Origin: Dyadobacter psychrophilus
GTDB taxonomy: Bacteria > Bacteroidota > Bacteroidia > Cytophagales > Spirosomataceae
Reading direction: 5' to 3'
NCBI RefSeq assembly: GCF_900167945.1
Contig: NZ_FUZA01000008.1
Location: forward strand, 62,001 to 126,000
DNA: 64,000 nt
Made by a program: the position numbers and the translations under genes
Shown here: positions 1-7,879 of the stretch, in pieces
Numbering within the stretch: the stretch's first letter is position 1
How the letters are laid out: each line of letters opens with the position of its first letter
The notes under the pieces: generated by a model
What the model saw: the letters and a program-made list of their open reading frames with translations, nothing else
Database searches by the model: none
What the model was told of the DNA's origin: nothing

Positions 1-1301
1 GTGAAACCGATTTCTGCACGTCCATCCAATGCGGCCTGCCATCTGCTTTTGCCCATTTCCATGTGGCGGTTGATGTTTTCCAAAACCACAATGGAGTCAT
101 CGACCAGGATACCAACGACCAGCGAAAGGGCCATTAATGTCATCAAATTGAGTGAGAAACCTAAAAGGCTCATCAAAATGAAAGTCGGGATCATCGAAGA
201 CGGCAATGCTACAAGGATAAACATCGAACTCCGGAAGCTGTGCAGGAACATTAACATCACAATAGATACGATCAAAACCGCAAGTCCAAGGTCAAATACA
301 ACAGCATCGGCTGAGGCCAATGTGTAAATGGATTGGTCAGATGCAATGTTAAATTTTAAGCCCGATGAAGCATATTGTTTTTCCAATGTCGTCAAACGCT
401 CGCGTGTCAACTTACTCACATCTACTGCATTGGCATCGGATTGCTTCTGGATTTGCAAAGCAACCGACGGCGCACCATTAATGTGGTTCACGGCAGTTGC
501 GTCGGCAGTGCCGTCATAAACTTCGGCAATGTCTTTCAAAAATATTTGTCCGCCAGTCGAATTACGGCCTACTATGACATTTCTCAGATTTTCAACAGTG
601 GTCAATTTCGCATCAAAACGGATCGAAAGCTGATCTTCCTGTGTCTTAACCTGACCTGCTGGATATGAAGTGTTTGCATTGTTGATCGCAGCCGAAACTT
701 GGGCAATCGACAAGCGATATGCCTTTAATTTATCCTGGCTGATATTGACCTGAATTTGGCGTTCCGTTCCACCAATGATCGTTACCTGGCCTACGCCGGT
801 TACGTTGGAAAGTTGTGGTTTCAGTTTGTCGTCTATCAGATCATATAGCGCTGATGGCGACATATTGGCCGTAACACCCATTCTCAAAACCGGGATTTCG
901 TCGGTTGAGAATTTATTGATTACCGGACGATCGGCGTCATCGGGAAGCAGTGAAATTACTTGCTCCACTTTGCGTTGCGCTTCTTGCTGTGCCAAATCGA
1001 CGCTGATGCCTTGTTTCAGCTGAATAATCACAGATGAAACGCCTTCCTGAGAAGTGGAATTGATCTGATCCAAACCCTCGATCGCCGAAACGGCGTCTTC
1101 AATGTGTTTGGTAACATTGGTTTCAACTTCGTCCGCAGCGGCACCCCGATACGTTGTCATAACACTTACAACATTGGCCTCAAATTTCGGCAACAAGTTG
1201 TAAGACAATTGTTTATAGCTGATCACACCAAATAGTATCAACACCGTGAATACTACTATGATGAAGAGCGGTCTTTTTACTGCTACTTCGGTGATTGACA
1301 T
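1..1301 (-). CDS. RND efflux pump, inner-membrane subunit (N-terminal 433 residues, cut by window edge)
   Basis: This is the inner-membrane, proton-driven pump of a tripartite efflux system. The gene starts at 1301 on the minus strand and leaves the window at base 1, so only the N-terminal part is visible. It opens MSITEVAVKRPLFIIVVFTV, the cytoplasmic lead and first membrane helix of the AcrB type. A periplasmic porter domain follows. Near the cut comes a membrane block with the RND helix-4 signature GILVDDSIVVLENINRH, whose paired Asp residues carry protons. It lies 24 bp downstream of the adaptor gene and is the third gene of an outer-membrane/adaptor/pump operon. The subclass (multidrug HAE1 rather than metal HME) is inferred from the signature; the substrate cannot be told. 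Confidence 0.93.
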   Translation of the reverse strand, partial: MSITEVAVKRPLFIIVVFTVLILFGVISYKQLSYNLLPKFEANVVSVMTTYRGAAADEVETNVTKHIEDAVSAIEGLDQINSTSQEGVSSVIIQLKQGISVDLAQQEAQRKVEQVISLLPDDADRPVINKFSTDEIPVLRMGVTANMSPSALYDLIDDKLKPQLSNVTGVGQVTIIGGTERQIQVNISQDKLKAYRLSIAQVSAAINNANTSYPAGQVKTQEDQLSIRFDAKLTTVENLRNVIVGRNSTGGQIFLKDIAEVYDGTADATAVNHINGAPSVALQIQKQSDANAVDVSKLTRERLTTLEKQYASSGLKFNIASDQSIYTLASADAVVFDLGLAVLIVSIVMLMFLHSFRSSMFILVALPSSMIPTFILMSLLGFSLNLMTLMALSLVVGILVDDSIVVLENINRHMEMGKSRWQAALDGRAEIGF

Positions 1302-1325
1302 AACATTCTGATTTGTTGATGGATA

Positions 1326-2378
1326 CTATTTTGTAACATTAACTGCCGCACCTTCGCTTAGGTTGATCTGCCCTGTTGTAATCACCGTTTCACCCGATTT
1401 CAAGCCTGACAAAACTTCAATATTGTCGCCCAATTCGCGACCTACCTGGATCTTGCGTTGTTTGGCAACACCATTCTCAACTGTGTACACATAAGGATTG
1501 CGCACGCTTTCCACCAACGCACTTCTCGGGATCAGCAATGCCTGCTGGCTGCTTTTCTGGCTGAATTCAACACTTACGAATGTTCCTGCGCGCAACTGAT
1601 TGGAATTTTTAATCACAATCTCCACCGGATAATTGTGCGATTCATCGCCCTGCGGCGCAATGTAAGAGATCACGCCATCGATCTTTTTATCAGGAAAAAT
1701 GCTTGAACCCACTTTCACATGCTGACCTTCTTTCAACTTATAAACATCGTTTTCAGAGATCATAACTTGCACTTTCAGGCGGGAAACGTCCAGAATTGTT
1801 CCTAATGAAGTTCCTATATTCACAAATTCACCCGGCTCAATGTTCTTCTTGATCACGCGGCCGCTGATCGGAGCTGCGATGGAAGCGTCATTGATCTGTT
1901 GTTTGATCTGCTCAGCCTGATTTAGTGCGGTTTCGTAATTGTATTTGGTATCGGTTACCTGCACTTCTGTCGCAGCATTACCCGCCAAAAGTTTGTTATA
2001 ACGATCTGTGTCTTTCTTCAACTTATTGATATTAAGCTCAGTAGCTTGCAACGAAAGCTCTTTCAGCTTACTATCAACCTTAACCAGCGTTGCGCCCTGC
2101 GACACGTAAGTTCCAAGGTCATATTTAACAGCCATAACCTTACCGGCAGAGGTCGCCATAATTTCAGCTTGTTTGAACGGAATCAGACTTCCCGTGCGAA
2201 CCAATTGCTGGTCCGTGCTGCCTTCTTTTACGGCAACAGCGGTCACCGGAATGGTCACATTCTTGTTGTCTGGCATTACTTTCTTTGCGTCCATCTTGGA
2301 CTTGTTGGCCACCAGACGGAAGCCGATCAGTACACCAATGATTGCGATGGAGCCGATGATGATGAGTTTTCTTTTCAT
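1326..2378 (-). CDS. RND efflux periplasmic adaptor (membrane fusion protein)
   Basis: The 350-residue adaptor links the pump encoded at 1-1301 to the outer-membrane channel encoded at 2403-3734. An N-terminal hydrophobic anchor (about residues 4-22) is followed by a split biotinyl-lipoyl-like domain around an alpha-hairpin at about residues 95-170, then beta-barrel and membrane-proximal domains ending in the usual L-x-x-GE-x-V-x-x-x-G-type sequence (LKSGETVITTGQ). Length is normal for the HlyD/AcrA family. It has no lipobox cysteine, so the anchor appears to be a transmembrane helix. It is 24 bp from each neighbouring gene, which supports one transcript. Confidence 0.93.
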   Translation of the reverse strand: MKRKLIIIGSIAIIGVLIGFRLVANKSKMDAKKVMPDNKNVTIPVTAVAVKEGSTDQQLVRTGSLIPFKQAEIMATSAGKVMAVKYDLGTYVSQGATLVKVDSKLKELSLQATELNINKLKKDTDRYNKLLAGNAATEVQVTDTKYNYETALNQAEQIKQQINDASIAAPISGRVIKKNIEPGEFVNIGTSLGTILDVSRLKVQVMISENDVYKLKEGQHVKVGSSIFPDKKIDGVISYIAPQGDESHNYPVEIVIKNSNQLRAGTFVSVEFSQKSSQQALLIPRSALVESVRNPYVYTVENGVAKQRKIQVGRELGDNIEVLSGLKSGETVITTGQINLSEGAAVNVTK

Positions 2379-2402
2379 GGTATTCTTAATATTGAAATCT
2401 TG

Positions 2403-3734
2403 TTATGGCAGTGTTGAATAAAAATTGTTGAGTGTGCCTTGTGACTGTTCGATGCCCAGTTTAGCCTGGTAATAGCTTAGCATTGAATTGATATAATTGC
2501 TTTGCGCTTCTTTATAAGAGGTTTCTGCATTGAGCAGGTCTGATAAGGTTACGGTGCCTTCTCTGTATTGCAATGTGGTTACGTCGTAAACTTCTTTGGC
2601 CAGAGTCACATTACTTTCGTCGTTTCCAAGGTTCAGTTTGGCTTTTTGAAGCTGTGTTGTTGCGTTATGATTTTGCAGCTCGTAATTCTGGACATTCAAT
2701 TTTAGCTGTTCATTTTGTGTTAAAAGATTCAGATCAGCTTGCTTGTATTGGGCGTCCCTTCTGAAACTATCGAAAATCGGAATGGACAATTTCACGCCTA
2801 TCGCACCGAAACTAAACCAGTTGCCCCACGACTCACCCAGGTTTTGACCCAGTGACTGCATGCCGTATCGGCCGTAAACGGACAATTTGGGAAGGTAACC
2901 CGCTTTAATCCGCTGTTTTTCCAGGGATTGCAGTTGCATGTTAATGTTCTGGATTTTGAAGTCGGTAAGGTTAGCGGCATCAAATTTTTCTGGCTCCACC
3001 AATTTGAATGGCTGGTTTAATGGGTTGTCTGTCAGTTCGAGCTGTTCGGCAAGTGGCATTCCCATTTGGAATTTTAGCTGGTTTTGAGCCAGGATTAAAT
3101 TGCTTTCTGCCAATGTCAACTGTGATTTGATGTTATTCAAACTCACCTGCGTGCGATCGAAATCTACTTTTTTAATGACGCCATTATCCAGTTGCAGCTG
3201 CAAGGTGCCAAGTATTTGCTGGGTTTTATCGAGGTTATCTTTTAAAAGGTCAATTTGTGCGCTGGTGACAAAAACCTGATAATAAGCGTCGGTGACATTG
3301 AATATGATGGTTTCCTTGGTCTTCTGAGCATTTAACGCAGCGTTTTCAAGGTTCGGCTTGTTAGCTTTGATTCCCACCAGCAATGCCTGGTCGAAAATCA
3401 CCTGGTCCGCTTGCGCCGAAACGTTGGTAGAGTATTTCGTTCCCAGCGCAACGCGACGATCTTCTCCGCCAAAAAGCGCTCCTGGCAATACGGTCGATTG
3501 CAGCTTAATGTTATCATCCAGTGCCCCGCTGCCCGCTACTTGCGGCAAATAACCCGCTAAGGCCTCACGACCCTGTTGCACGGCAATGCTTTCCTTGTAC
3601 TGAGCAATCTTCACATTGCCATTGTTCTTGATCCCGTAAGCAATGCAATCTTTCAGGCTCAGGCGTGTTTGCGCCCACGAGGGGCCAGCCGTTGCAACGA
3701 ATGCCAGCATTGCTATGATCCATTTACTTTTCAT
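2403..3734 (-). CDS. TolC-family outer-membrane efflux channel
   Basis: This 443-residue protein is the outer-membrane exit duct of the efflux operon and its first gene. A signal peptide ends at about residue 21 (SWA-QT). The mature part has the two repeated coiled-coil halves of the TolC/OEP family, rich in Q, L and N heptads, with the family's N-terminal 'SLKDCIAYGIKNN' type opening. The following genes encode its adaptor and pump. The 86-bp upstream region carries an inverted repeat (AGTTGATA ... TATCAACT, 3774-3804) that shares its half-sites with a palindrome in front of the adjacent marR gene. MarR repression of this operon is therefore likely (inference). Confidence 0.93.
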   Translation of the reverse strand: MKSKWIIAMLAFVATAGPSWAQTRLSLKDCIAYGIKNNGNVKIAQYKESIAVQQGREALAGYLPQVAGSGALDDNIKLQSTVLPGALFGGEDRRVALGTKYSTNVSAQADQVIFDQALLVGIKANKPNLENAALNAQKTKETIIFNVTDAYYQVFVTSAQIDLLKDNLDKTQQILGTLQLQLDNGVIKKVDFDRTQVSLNNIKSQLTLAESNLILAQNQLKFQMGMPLAEQLELTDNPLNQPFKLVEPEKFDAANLTDFKIQNINMQLQSLEKQRIKAGYLPKLSVYGRYGMQSLGQNLGESWGNWFSFGAIGVKLSIPIFDSFRRDAQYKQADLNLLTQNEQLKLNVQNYELQNHNATTQLQKAKLNLGNDESNVTLAKEVYDVTTLQYREGTVTLSDLLNAETSYKEAQSNYINSMLSYYQAKLGIEQSQGTLNNFYSTLP

Positions 3735-3773
3735 CTTTTCTGATTATTAATTTTTGTGGCTAATGTTGTATTT

Positions 3774-3804
3774 AGTTGATAGGTCTACTGGTGATATATC
3801 AACT
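3774..3804. promoter_or_regulatory. Probable MarR operator of the efflux operon
   Basis: The half-sites AGTTGATA (3774-3781) and TATCAACT (3797-3804) form a perfect 8-bp inverted repeat spaced by 15 bp between marR and the tolC-like gene. The same TTGA/TCAA half-site recurs as GTTGACATATCAAC in the marR promoter at 4310-4323. The wide spacing is unusual for one MarR dimer, so each half could instead belong to a separate degenerate site. Confidence 0.55.
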
Positions 3805-3820
3805 ATTTATTTAAAAAATT

Positions 3821-4246
3821 TTATTTTTCTGCTACGGCTGCTACTCTGTCCAGATAACTCATAAAAGTTTTCCGTTCCTCCTCGGTGAAATGTTCCATCA
3901 CGCGGTTGTCGAAGGCAATCACTAATGATTGAATCCGCTCACAGACAAACTTCCCGCTCGGTGTTAATGTTACAAGGTTCTTTCTTTTATCCTCTATATC
4001 ACTTTCAATTTTTAAAAATCCGTCTTTGTGCAATGTCTGCACAGAGCGCTGGATTCCCGCTTTATCTTTTTGAAGCACATTAGCAATGTCCTGCTGCGTC
4101 ATGGCGTGCTCCTGGAAATATACAACCATGAGTATAGGCAGCTGCTCAGCCAGCACCGGAATCCCTTCCTGAACCAACTGCGCATTCATTTTTTTGAAAA
4201 CAATCTTCGTCACAACGCCCAGCTTAAATTGCAGGGAGTTTTTCAT
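3821..4246 (-). CDS. MarR-family transcriptional regulator of the efflux operon
   Basis: This is a 141-residue winged-helix regulator when started at the Met of MKNSLQFKLG. The reading frame is open 15 codons further to an ATG at 4291. I prefer 4246 because AAGGAAG lies just before it and because a -7 box (TACATTTG, 4296-4303 on the minus strand) would place the RNA start almost on the 4291 codon. The winged helix runs through QQDIANVLQKDKAGIQRSVQTL and ends in the family wing 'DKRKNLVTLTPSG'. It lies directly upstream of, and co-directional with, the TolC/adaptor/pump genes. Palindromes in its own promoter and in the tolC promoter suggest it represses itself and the pump; the inducer is unknown. 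Confidence 0.9.
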   Translation of the reverse strand: MKNSLQFKLGVVTKIVFKKMNAQLVQEGIPVLAEQLPILMVVYFQEHAMTQQDIANVLQKDKAGIQRSVQTLHKDGFLKIESDIEDKRKNLVTLTPSGKFVCERIQSLVIAFDNRVMEHFTEEERKTFMSYLDRVAAVAEK

Positions 4247-4295
4247 GTCTTCCTTTATGTTCAAAAAAAATTTAGGATGTGTCGTGTTCATGATG

Positions 4296-4327
4296 CAAAT
4301 GTATAATACGTTGACATATCAACCAAA
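4296..4327 (-). promoter_or_regulatory. marR promoter with embedded operator
   Basis: On the minus strand TTTG (4324-4327) and TACATTTG (4296-4303) are separated by 20 bp, matching the Bacteroidota -33/-7 consensus TTTG and TAnnTTTG. Between them sits GTTGACATATCAAC (4310-4323), a perfect 5-4-5 inverted repeat. A repressor bound there would block polymerase, the classic layout for MarR autoregulation. Confidence 0.7.
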
Positions 4328-4333
4328 TGTTTA

Positions 4334-4368
4334 TTAAAAAAGTTTTTGGAGGCCAAAAACTTTTTTAA
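4334..4368 (-). terminator. Rho-independent terminator of the M48 protease gene
   Basis: A perfect 16-bp stem (4334-4349 with 4353-4368) closes on the 3-nt loop AGG. It is A-rich on one side and T-rich on the other, so it can act on either strand. It begins 6 bp past the stop codon of the M48 gene on the minus strand. Confidence 0.8.
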
Positions 4369-4373
4369 TGTGC

Positions 4374-5837
4374 TTACTTACTCAGCGTCTTAATCAACAT
4401 GCCTTTCGTCACCTTGTCCGAAAGCGACATACCATTAATGATCGCCAACTCATCCATTTGCTTGTCCTGCTGGTTATTATCCTTCAAGGCATCTTTCAAA
4501 GAACCATCGCGTTGCACGGTTTTAATTCTGATGCGGTCGGGCTGGCGATTGAGAATGTTGCCATCCGTAACCGACTTGAAACCTTGTGCAATGGATTTGA
4601 ACTGACCAACACTTCCACTGAAATTCGCAGCTTGCGCCACGCCATGAATTGCGTAAATATTGCCGCCATATTGAATCAGCCAGGTTGCAACCTGAATTGA
4701 GTTCGCTGTGGGTGCAGCTTGCTGACCAGTTTGCGTCTGAGCGGCTTGTGTGGAAACCATCACGATGGCAGGATTGCCGTTGATGGAAGTTTTTTCGTTT
4801 TCAGACACTTGTAAGCTATAATTTTTGACCACACCCTGAGCCGCCTCTTCCAGAGTTTTTCCAGGTGCAATGGTGAACAGCACCATGGATTTTCCATCTT
4901 TTGCAGCCATCTGGAACTGCGCCGGTGAATTTTCATACTGCCAACCGCTCGGAACGGGAAACTGCAATTTCAACTCTGGATGGTAAAACGTATTATTTTC
5001 TACAAATCCCTGCTTAGGGTCGGTTCCATAAATGATGCCTTCTATTTTACGCAAATATGCATCGCGGTTCACATTGTATTTAGCCGGATGCTCTTTCTGA
5101 TATTCCGTAGCCAACTTTTCTACTTTTGTCTGTCTGCCGCCCGGATCCGGGTGTGTAGATTGGAAAGTAGGAATCGTCTGTCCGCTTTTCTCACTGATTT
5201 TTTTCAATGTTCCAAAAAAATCGGCCATCTGGTGTGCATCATAGCCGATCTTGCTGGAATATTCCACACCGATTTTATCCGATTCGGTTTCATGTTCGCG
5301 GCTGTAACTTAAAAGCAAAAGGCCCAAAGCCTGTTGCGTCTGATCTGCCAGTCCCCTCACTGTTTCAGAAAGCACCATTCCGGCTAGCAGCCCAACCTGC
5401 CCAAAGATCTGTGAAGTTTGCTGGCGAGCCGAATGCCTCGCCGTAATGTGGCCAATCTCGTGCCCCAAAACGCCCGCAAATTCTGCTTCATTGTTAAAGT
5501 GCGCCATGATACCCCTTGTAAAGTATACGTAACCGCCAGGCACAGCAAAAGCATTGACAACCGGGGAGTCTACAATAAAGAATTGATATGGTAAATCGGG
5601 CCTGTGAGAGACATTAGCCATGGCTTTCCCCTTCTCATTAATAAAGGATTGCAGGTTTTTATCATCATAAATACCCATTGTAGCCACAATCGAGGTATGG
5701 GATTCGGCGCCAAGCGCTATCTCCTTTTCCTTCGACATAAAGATTATTTCCTTCTTACCGGTAACCGGATTTTTGGAGCACCCGGACAGGAAACCTGCGC
5801 TCAGGAGGCACACAAGGATGTGAAATTTCATTTTCAT
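4374..5837 (-). CDS. M48-family zinc metalloprotease, lipoprotein
   Basis: This is a 487-residue envelope peptidase related to BepA/LoiP and the Oma1 group. The N-terminus is a lipoprotein signal with lipobox LSGC, Cys20, so it should be lipid-anchored in the envelope. The zinc site is HEIGH at 126-130, with the third ligand expected at Glu185 in ETESD. After the roughly 250-residue peptidase domain there is a further 220-residue C-terminal region with a 'QFPVPSGWQYENSP'-like start, resembling domains that follow M48 in other Bacteroidota; its role is unknown. Family members degrade or help fold outer-membrane proteins, and that role is inferred here. It is a single-gene unit with a strong terminator downstream. 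Confidence 0.92.
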   Translation of the reverse strand: MKMKFHILVCLLSAGFLSGCSKNPVTGKKEIIFMSKEKEIALGAESHTSIVATMGIYDDKNLQSFINEKGKAMANVSHRPDLPYQFFIVDSPVVNAFAVPGGYVYFTRGIMAHFNNEAEFAGVLGHEIGHITARHSARQQTSQIFGQVGLLAGMVLSETVRGLADQTQQALGLLLLSYSREHETESDKIGVEYSSKIGYDAHQMADFFGTLKKISEKSGQTIPTFQSTHPDPGGRQTKVEKLATEYQKEHPAKYNVNRDAYLRKIEGIIYGTDPKQGFVENNTFYHPELKLQFPVPSGWQYENSPAQFQMAAKDGKSMVLFTIAPGKTLEEAAQGVVKNYSLQVSENEKTSINGNPAIVMVSTQAAQTQTGQQAAPTANSIQVATWLIQYGGNIYAIHGVAQAANFSGSVGQFKSIAQGFKSVTDGNILNRQPDRIRIKTVQRDGSLKDALKDNNQQDKQMDELAIINGMSLSDKVTKGMLIKTLSK

Positions 5838-6067
5838 ACAATTAAAAAAAGAAAGACTAAACGAGAGAGTTATTCAAAATTAAACGTCTACGCTATTAAC
5901 GAAAGAATCATGCCAATTGGGAAGTGGGCAGGATGCGTCCGGTTTGCAAACTAAATATATTTTATATTAACTGTGCTAATTATCTAAATTACGCCAAATT
6001 GGTATAGAGTTTTTCAATGAAAAGCCGACGCCGGTTCAGCAAGGACAACTGAAATTACATTTACACT

Positions 6068-6886
6068 ATGCATTCGAAAAAAAGTATTTTCAGCCTGTTA
6101 CCTTCCTGGTTGGTACGCTTCGACTTCATGGGCGTTTTCGAGCAGGATCCGTTTGGCAACTACTTGATTATCAAAAGAATAATTATTTTTATCATTGGTT
6201 GGTTTACTTATTACAGATATACCGCAGTTAATAAAATTGAGATTATTGGAAGCGATCAGCTTATCGAACTTCCCGATAACGGCGTACTTTTCCTGTCTAA
6301 CCATCAGACGTATTTTGCAGATGTCATTGCTTTTTACCACATTTTTTGTGCTACCAAATGGGGCTATAAGGACACCATATCGCCTCCATTTTATTTGTTT
6401 TCTCCCCGCGCGCGATGTTATTATGTAGCCGCTTCCGAGACCATGAAAGAAGGCATTCTTCCAAAATTATTCAGCATTGGCGGCGCTATTACCATTGAAC
6501 GTTCCTGGCGCGCAAATGGTGAAAATGTGAAGCGACAGCTCGATAATGCTGCGCAGGACAAAATCGGAATGGGCCTGAAACATGGCTGGGTCGTAAGTTT
6601 TCCACAGGGAACCACAAAACCTTATGCACCGGTGCGGAAAGGGACGGCACATTTGATCAAAGATCACCAGCCCATTGTAATCCCTGTGGTTATCAACGGT
6701 TTCAGAAGAGCATTTGATAAAAAAGGTTTACGGTTTAAAAAAAGGAATACCAAGCTGACAGTGCATTTTAAACCGCCCATGCATTTCCTACCAGACGAAT
6801 CGCTCGAAAGCATGATTGATCGCGTTACGAAGGCGATTGAGCAGGAAGCGCCTAAGGATGGAGCAGCAGCTATTCCCGTAGCCTGA
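6068..6886 (+). CDS. PlsC-like lysophospholipid/1-acyl-glycerol-3-phosphate acyltransferase
   Basis: This 272-residue membrane-associated acyltransferase probably transfers an acyl chain to a lysophospholipid or related lipid. A hydrophobic segment at about residues 34-50 precedes the PlsC domain. The catalytic box is NHQTYFAD: His79 and Asp85 are separated by five residues instead of the canonical four (HX4D). The phosphate-binding motif is FPQGT rather than FPEGT. The exact acceptor cannot be told. The 230 bp upstream (5838-6067), shared with the divergent M48 gene, are AT-rich and show no further gene. Confidence 0.85.
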   Translation: MHSKKSIFSLLPSWLVRFDFMGVFEQDPFGNYLIIKRIIIFIIGWFTYYRYTAVNKIEIIGSDQLIELPDNGVLFLSNHQTYFADVIAFYHIFCATKWGYKDTISPPFYLFSPRARCYYVAASETMKEGILPKLFSIGGAITIERSWRANGENVKRQLDNAAQDKIGMGLKHGWVVSFPQGTTKPYAPVRKGTAHLIKDHQPIVIPVVINGFRRAFDKKGLRFKKRNTKLTVHFKPPMHFLPDESLESMIDRVTKAIEQEAPKDGAAAIPVA

Positions 6887-6942
6887 CATCCGGATATGCA
6901 ATCTCTGCGTAAATAAGTCTCGATATCCCACACAACATTCTA

Positions 6943-7857
6943 ATGAAGGGCAAAAAAGTACTAATTACCGGCGGAACAGGGCTGATTGGCAAAAGGCTCA
7001 CTCAATTGCTGCTTGAAAAAGGCTATGAGGTGGCATACCTGAGTCGCAAAAAGACCAGCATTCCGGCTGTTCAAGTTTTTGAGTGGAATGTTGATAAAGG
7101 CTATATCGAGGAAGGTGCGCTGGAAAATACGGATTACCTGATCCATCTTGCTGGCGCAGGTGTCGCGGACGAACGCTGGACCGAAGAACGCAAAAAGCTT
7201 ATCATTTCCAGTCGTACGGAAACCATTGAACTGATCCGGAAAAAGTTGGTAGAAAAAAACATCCGGCCCACCGCATTTGTCTCTTCTTCGGGAAGCAGTT
7301 ATTATGGTGAAGACACGGGCAATGTGCGTAACACCGAAAATTCGCCTCCTAACAATGATTTTTTATCGCATGTAACAGTCGTTTGGGAAAAAGCGGCCGA
7401 TGACATTGCAGCATTAGGCATAAGAACCGTGAAACTCAGGACCGGAATTGTTCTAAGTAATGAAGCCGGAGCAATCCCAAGAATGGCTGCTCCGGCGAAA
7501 TTCGGCTTTGGTGCCCCCCTGGGTTCGGGTAAGCAATGGATTTCCTGGATCCATATCGATGACCTTTGCCGAATGTATATTGCAGCCCTGGAAAACGAAT
7601 CGTGGGATGGCCCTTACAATGCCATTGCAAGTCAGCCGGTGACAAACGAGGAGCTTACCAAACAAATCTGTATTGCGCTTAACCGGCCGCAATGGCTGCC
7701 CAATGTTCCCGCATTTGCCTTGAAGATGGTTTTTGGAGAAATGGCAAGCGTAGTTTTAGGCAGCAGCTATCTGGTTAATGAGCGAATCACAAAGGAAACC
7801 AGTTTCCAATATCACTTTAATGAACTTGACAAAGCATTAAAAGACATTCTGGCCTGA
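6943..7857 (+). CDS. TIGR01777-family NAD(P)-dependent epimerase (YfcH-like)
   Basis: This is a 304-residue extended short-chain dehydrogenase. The Rossmann motif GGTGLIG lies at about residues 9-15. The active-site region reads SSGSSYYGEDTG, and the typical TIGR01777 sequence WISWIHIDDLCRMY occurs in the middle of the protein. The C-terminal DUF1731-like segment (LPNVPAFALKMVFGEMA) is present. Family members are widespread with no settled substrate. The gene follows the acyltransferase by 56 bp on the same strand and may be cotranscribed. Confidence 0.92.
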   Translation: MKGKKVLITGGTGLIGKRLTQLLLEKGYEVAYLSRKKTSIPAVQVFEWNVDKGYIEEGALENTDYLIHLAGAGVADERWTEERKKLIISSRTETIELIRKKLVEKNIRPTAFVSSSGSSYYGEDTGNVRNTENSPPNNDFLSHVTVVWEKAADDIAALGIRTVKLRTGIVLSNEAGAIPRMAAPAKFGFGAPLGSGKQWISWIHIDDLCRMYIAALENESWDGPYNAIASQPVTNEELTKQICIALNRPQWLPNVPAFALKMVFGEMASVVLGSSYLVNERITKETSFQYHFNELDKALKDILA

Positions 7858-7879
7858 TTTAGGCGATTGCAGCCGGTTA

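Noticed and set aside
2046..2417. Plus-strand open frames across the efflux adaptor gene
   Set aside because: They are antisense to a clear RND adaptor and show no family resemblance; the same applies to many long antisense frames in this window (for example 12035-12535, 35584-36042 and 54598-55029).
4247..4291. Upstream ATG start for marR
   Set aside because: A good -7 box would start the RNA at about this codon, and the downstream ATG has a purine-rich ribosome site and matches the family length.
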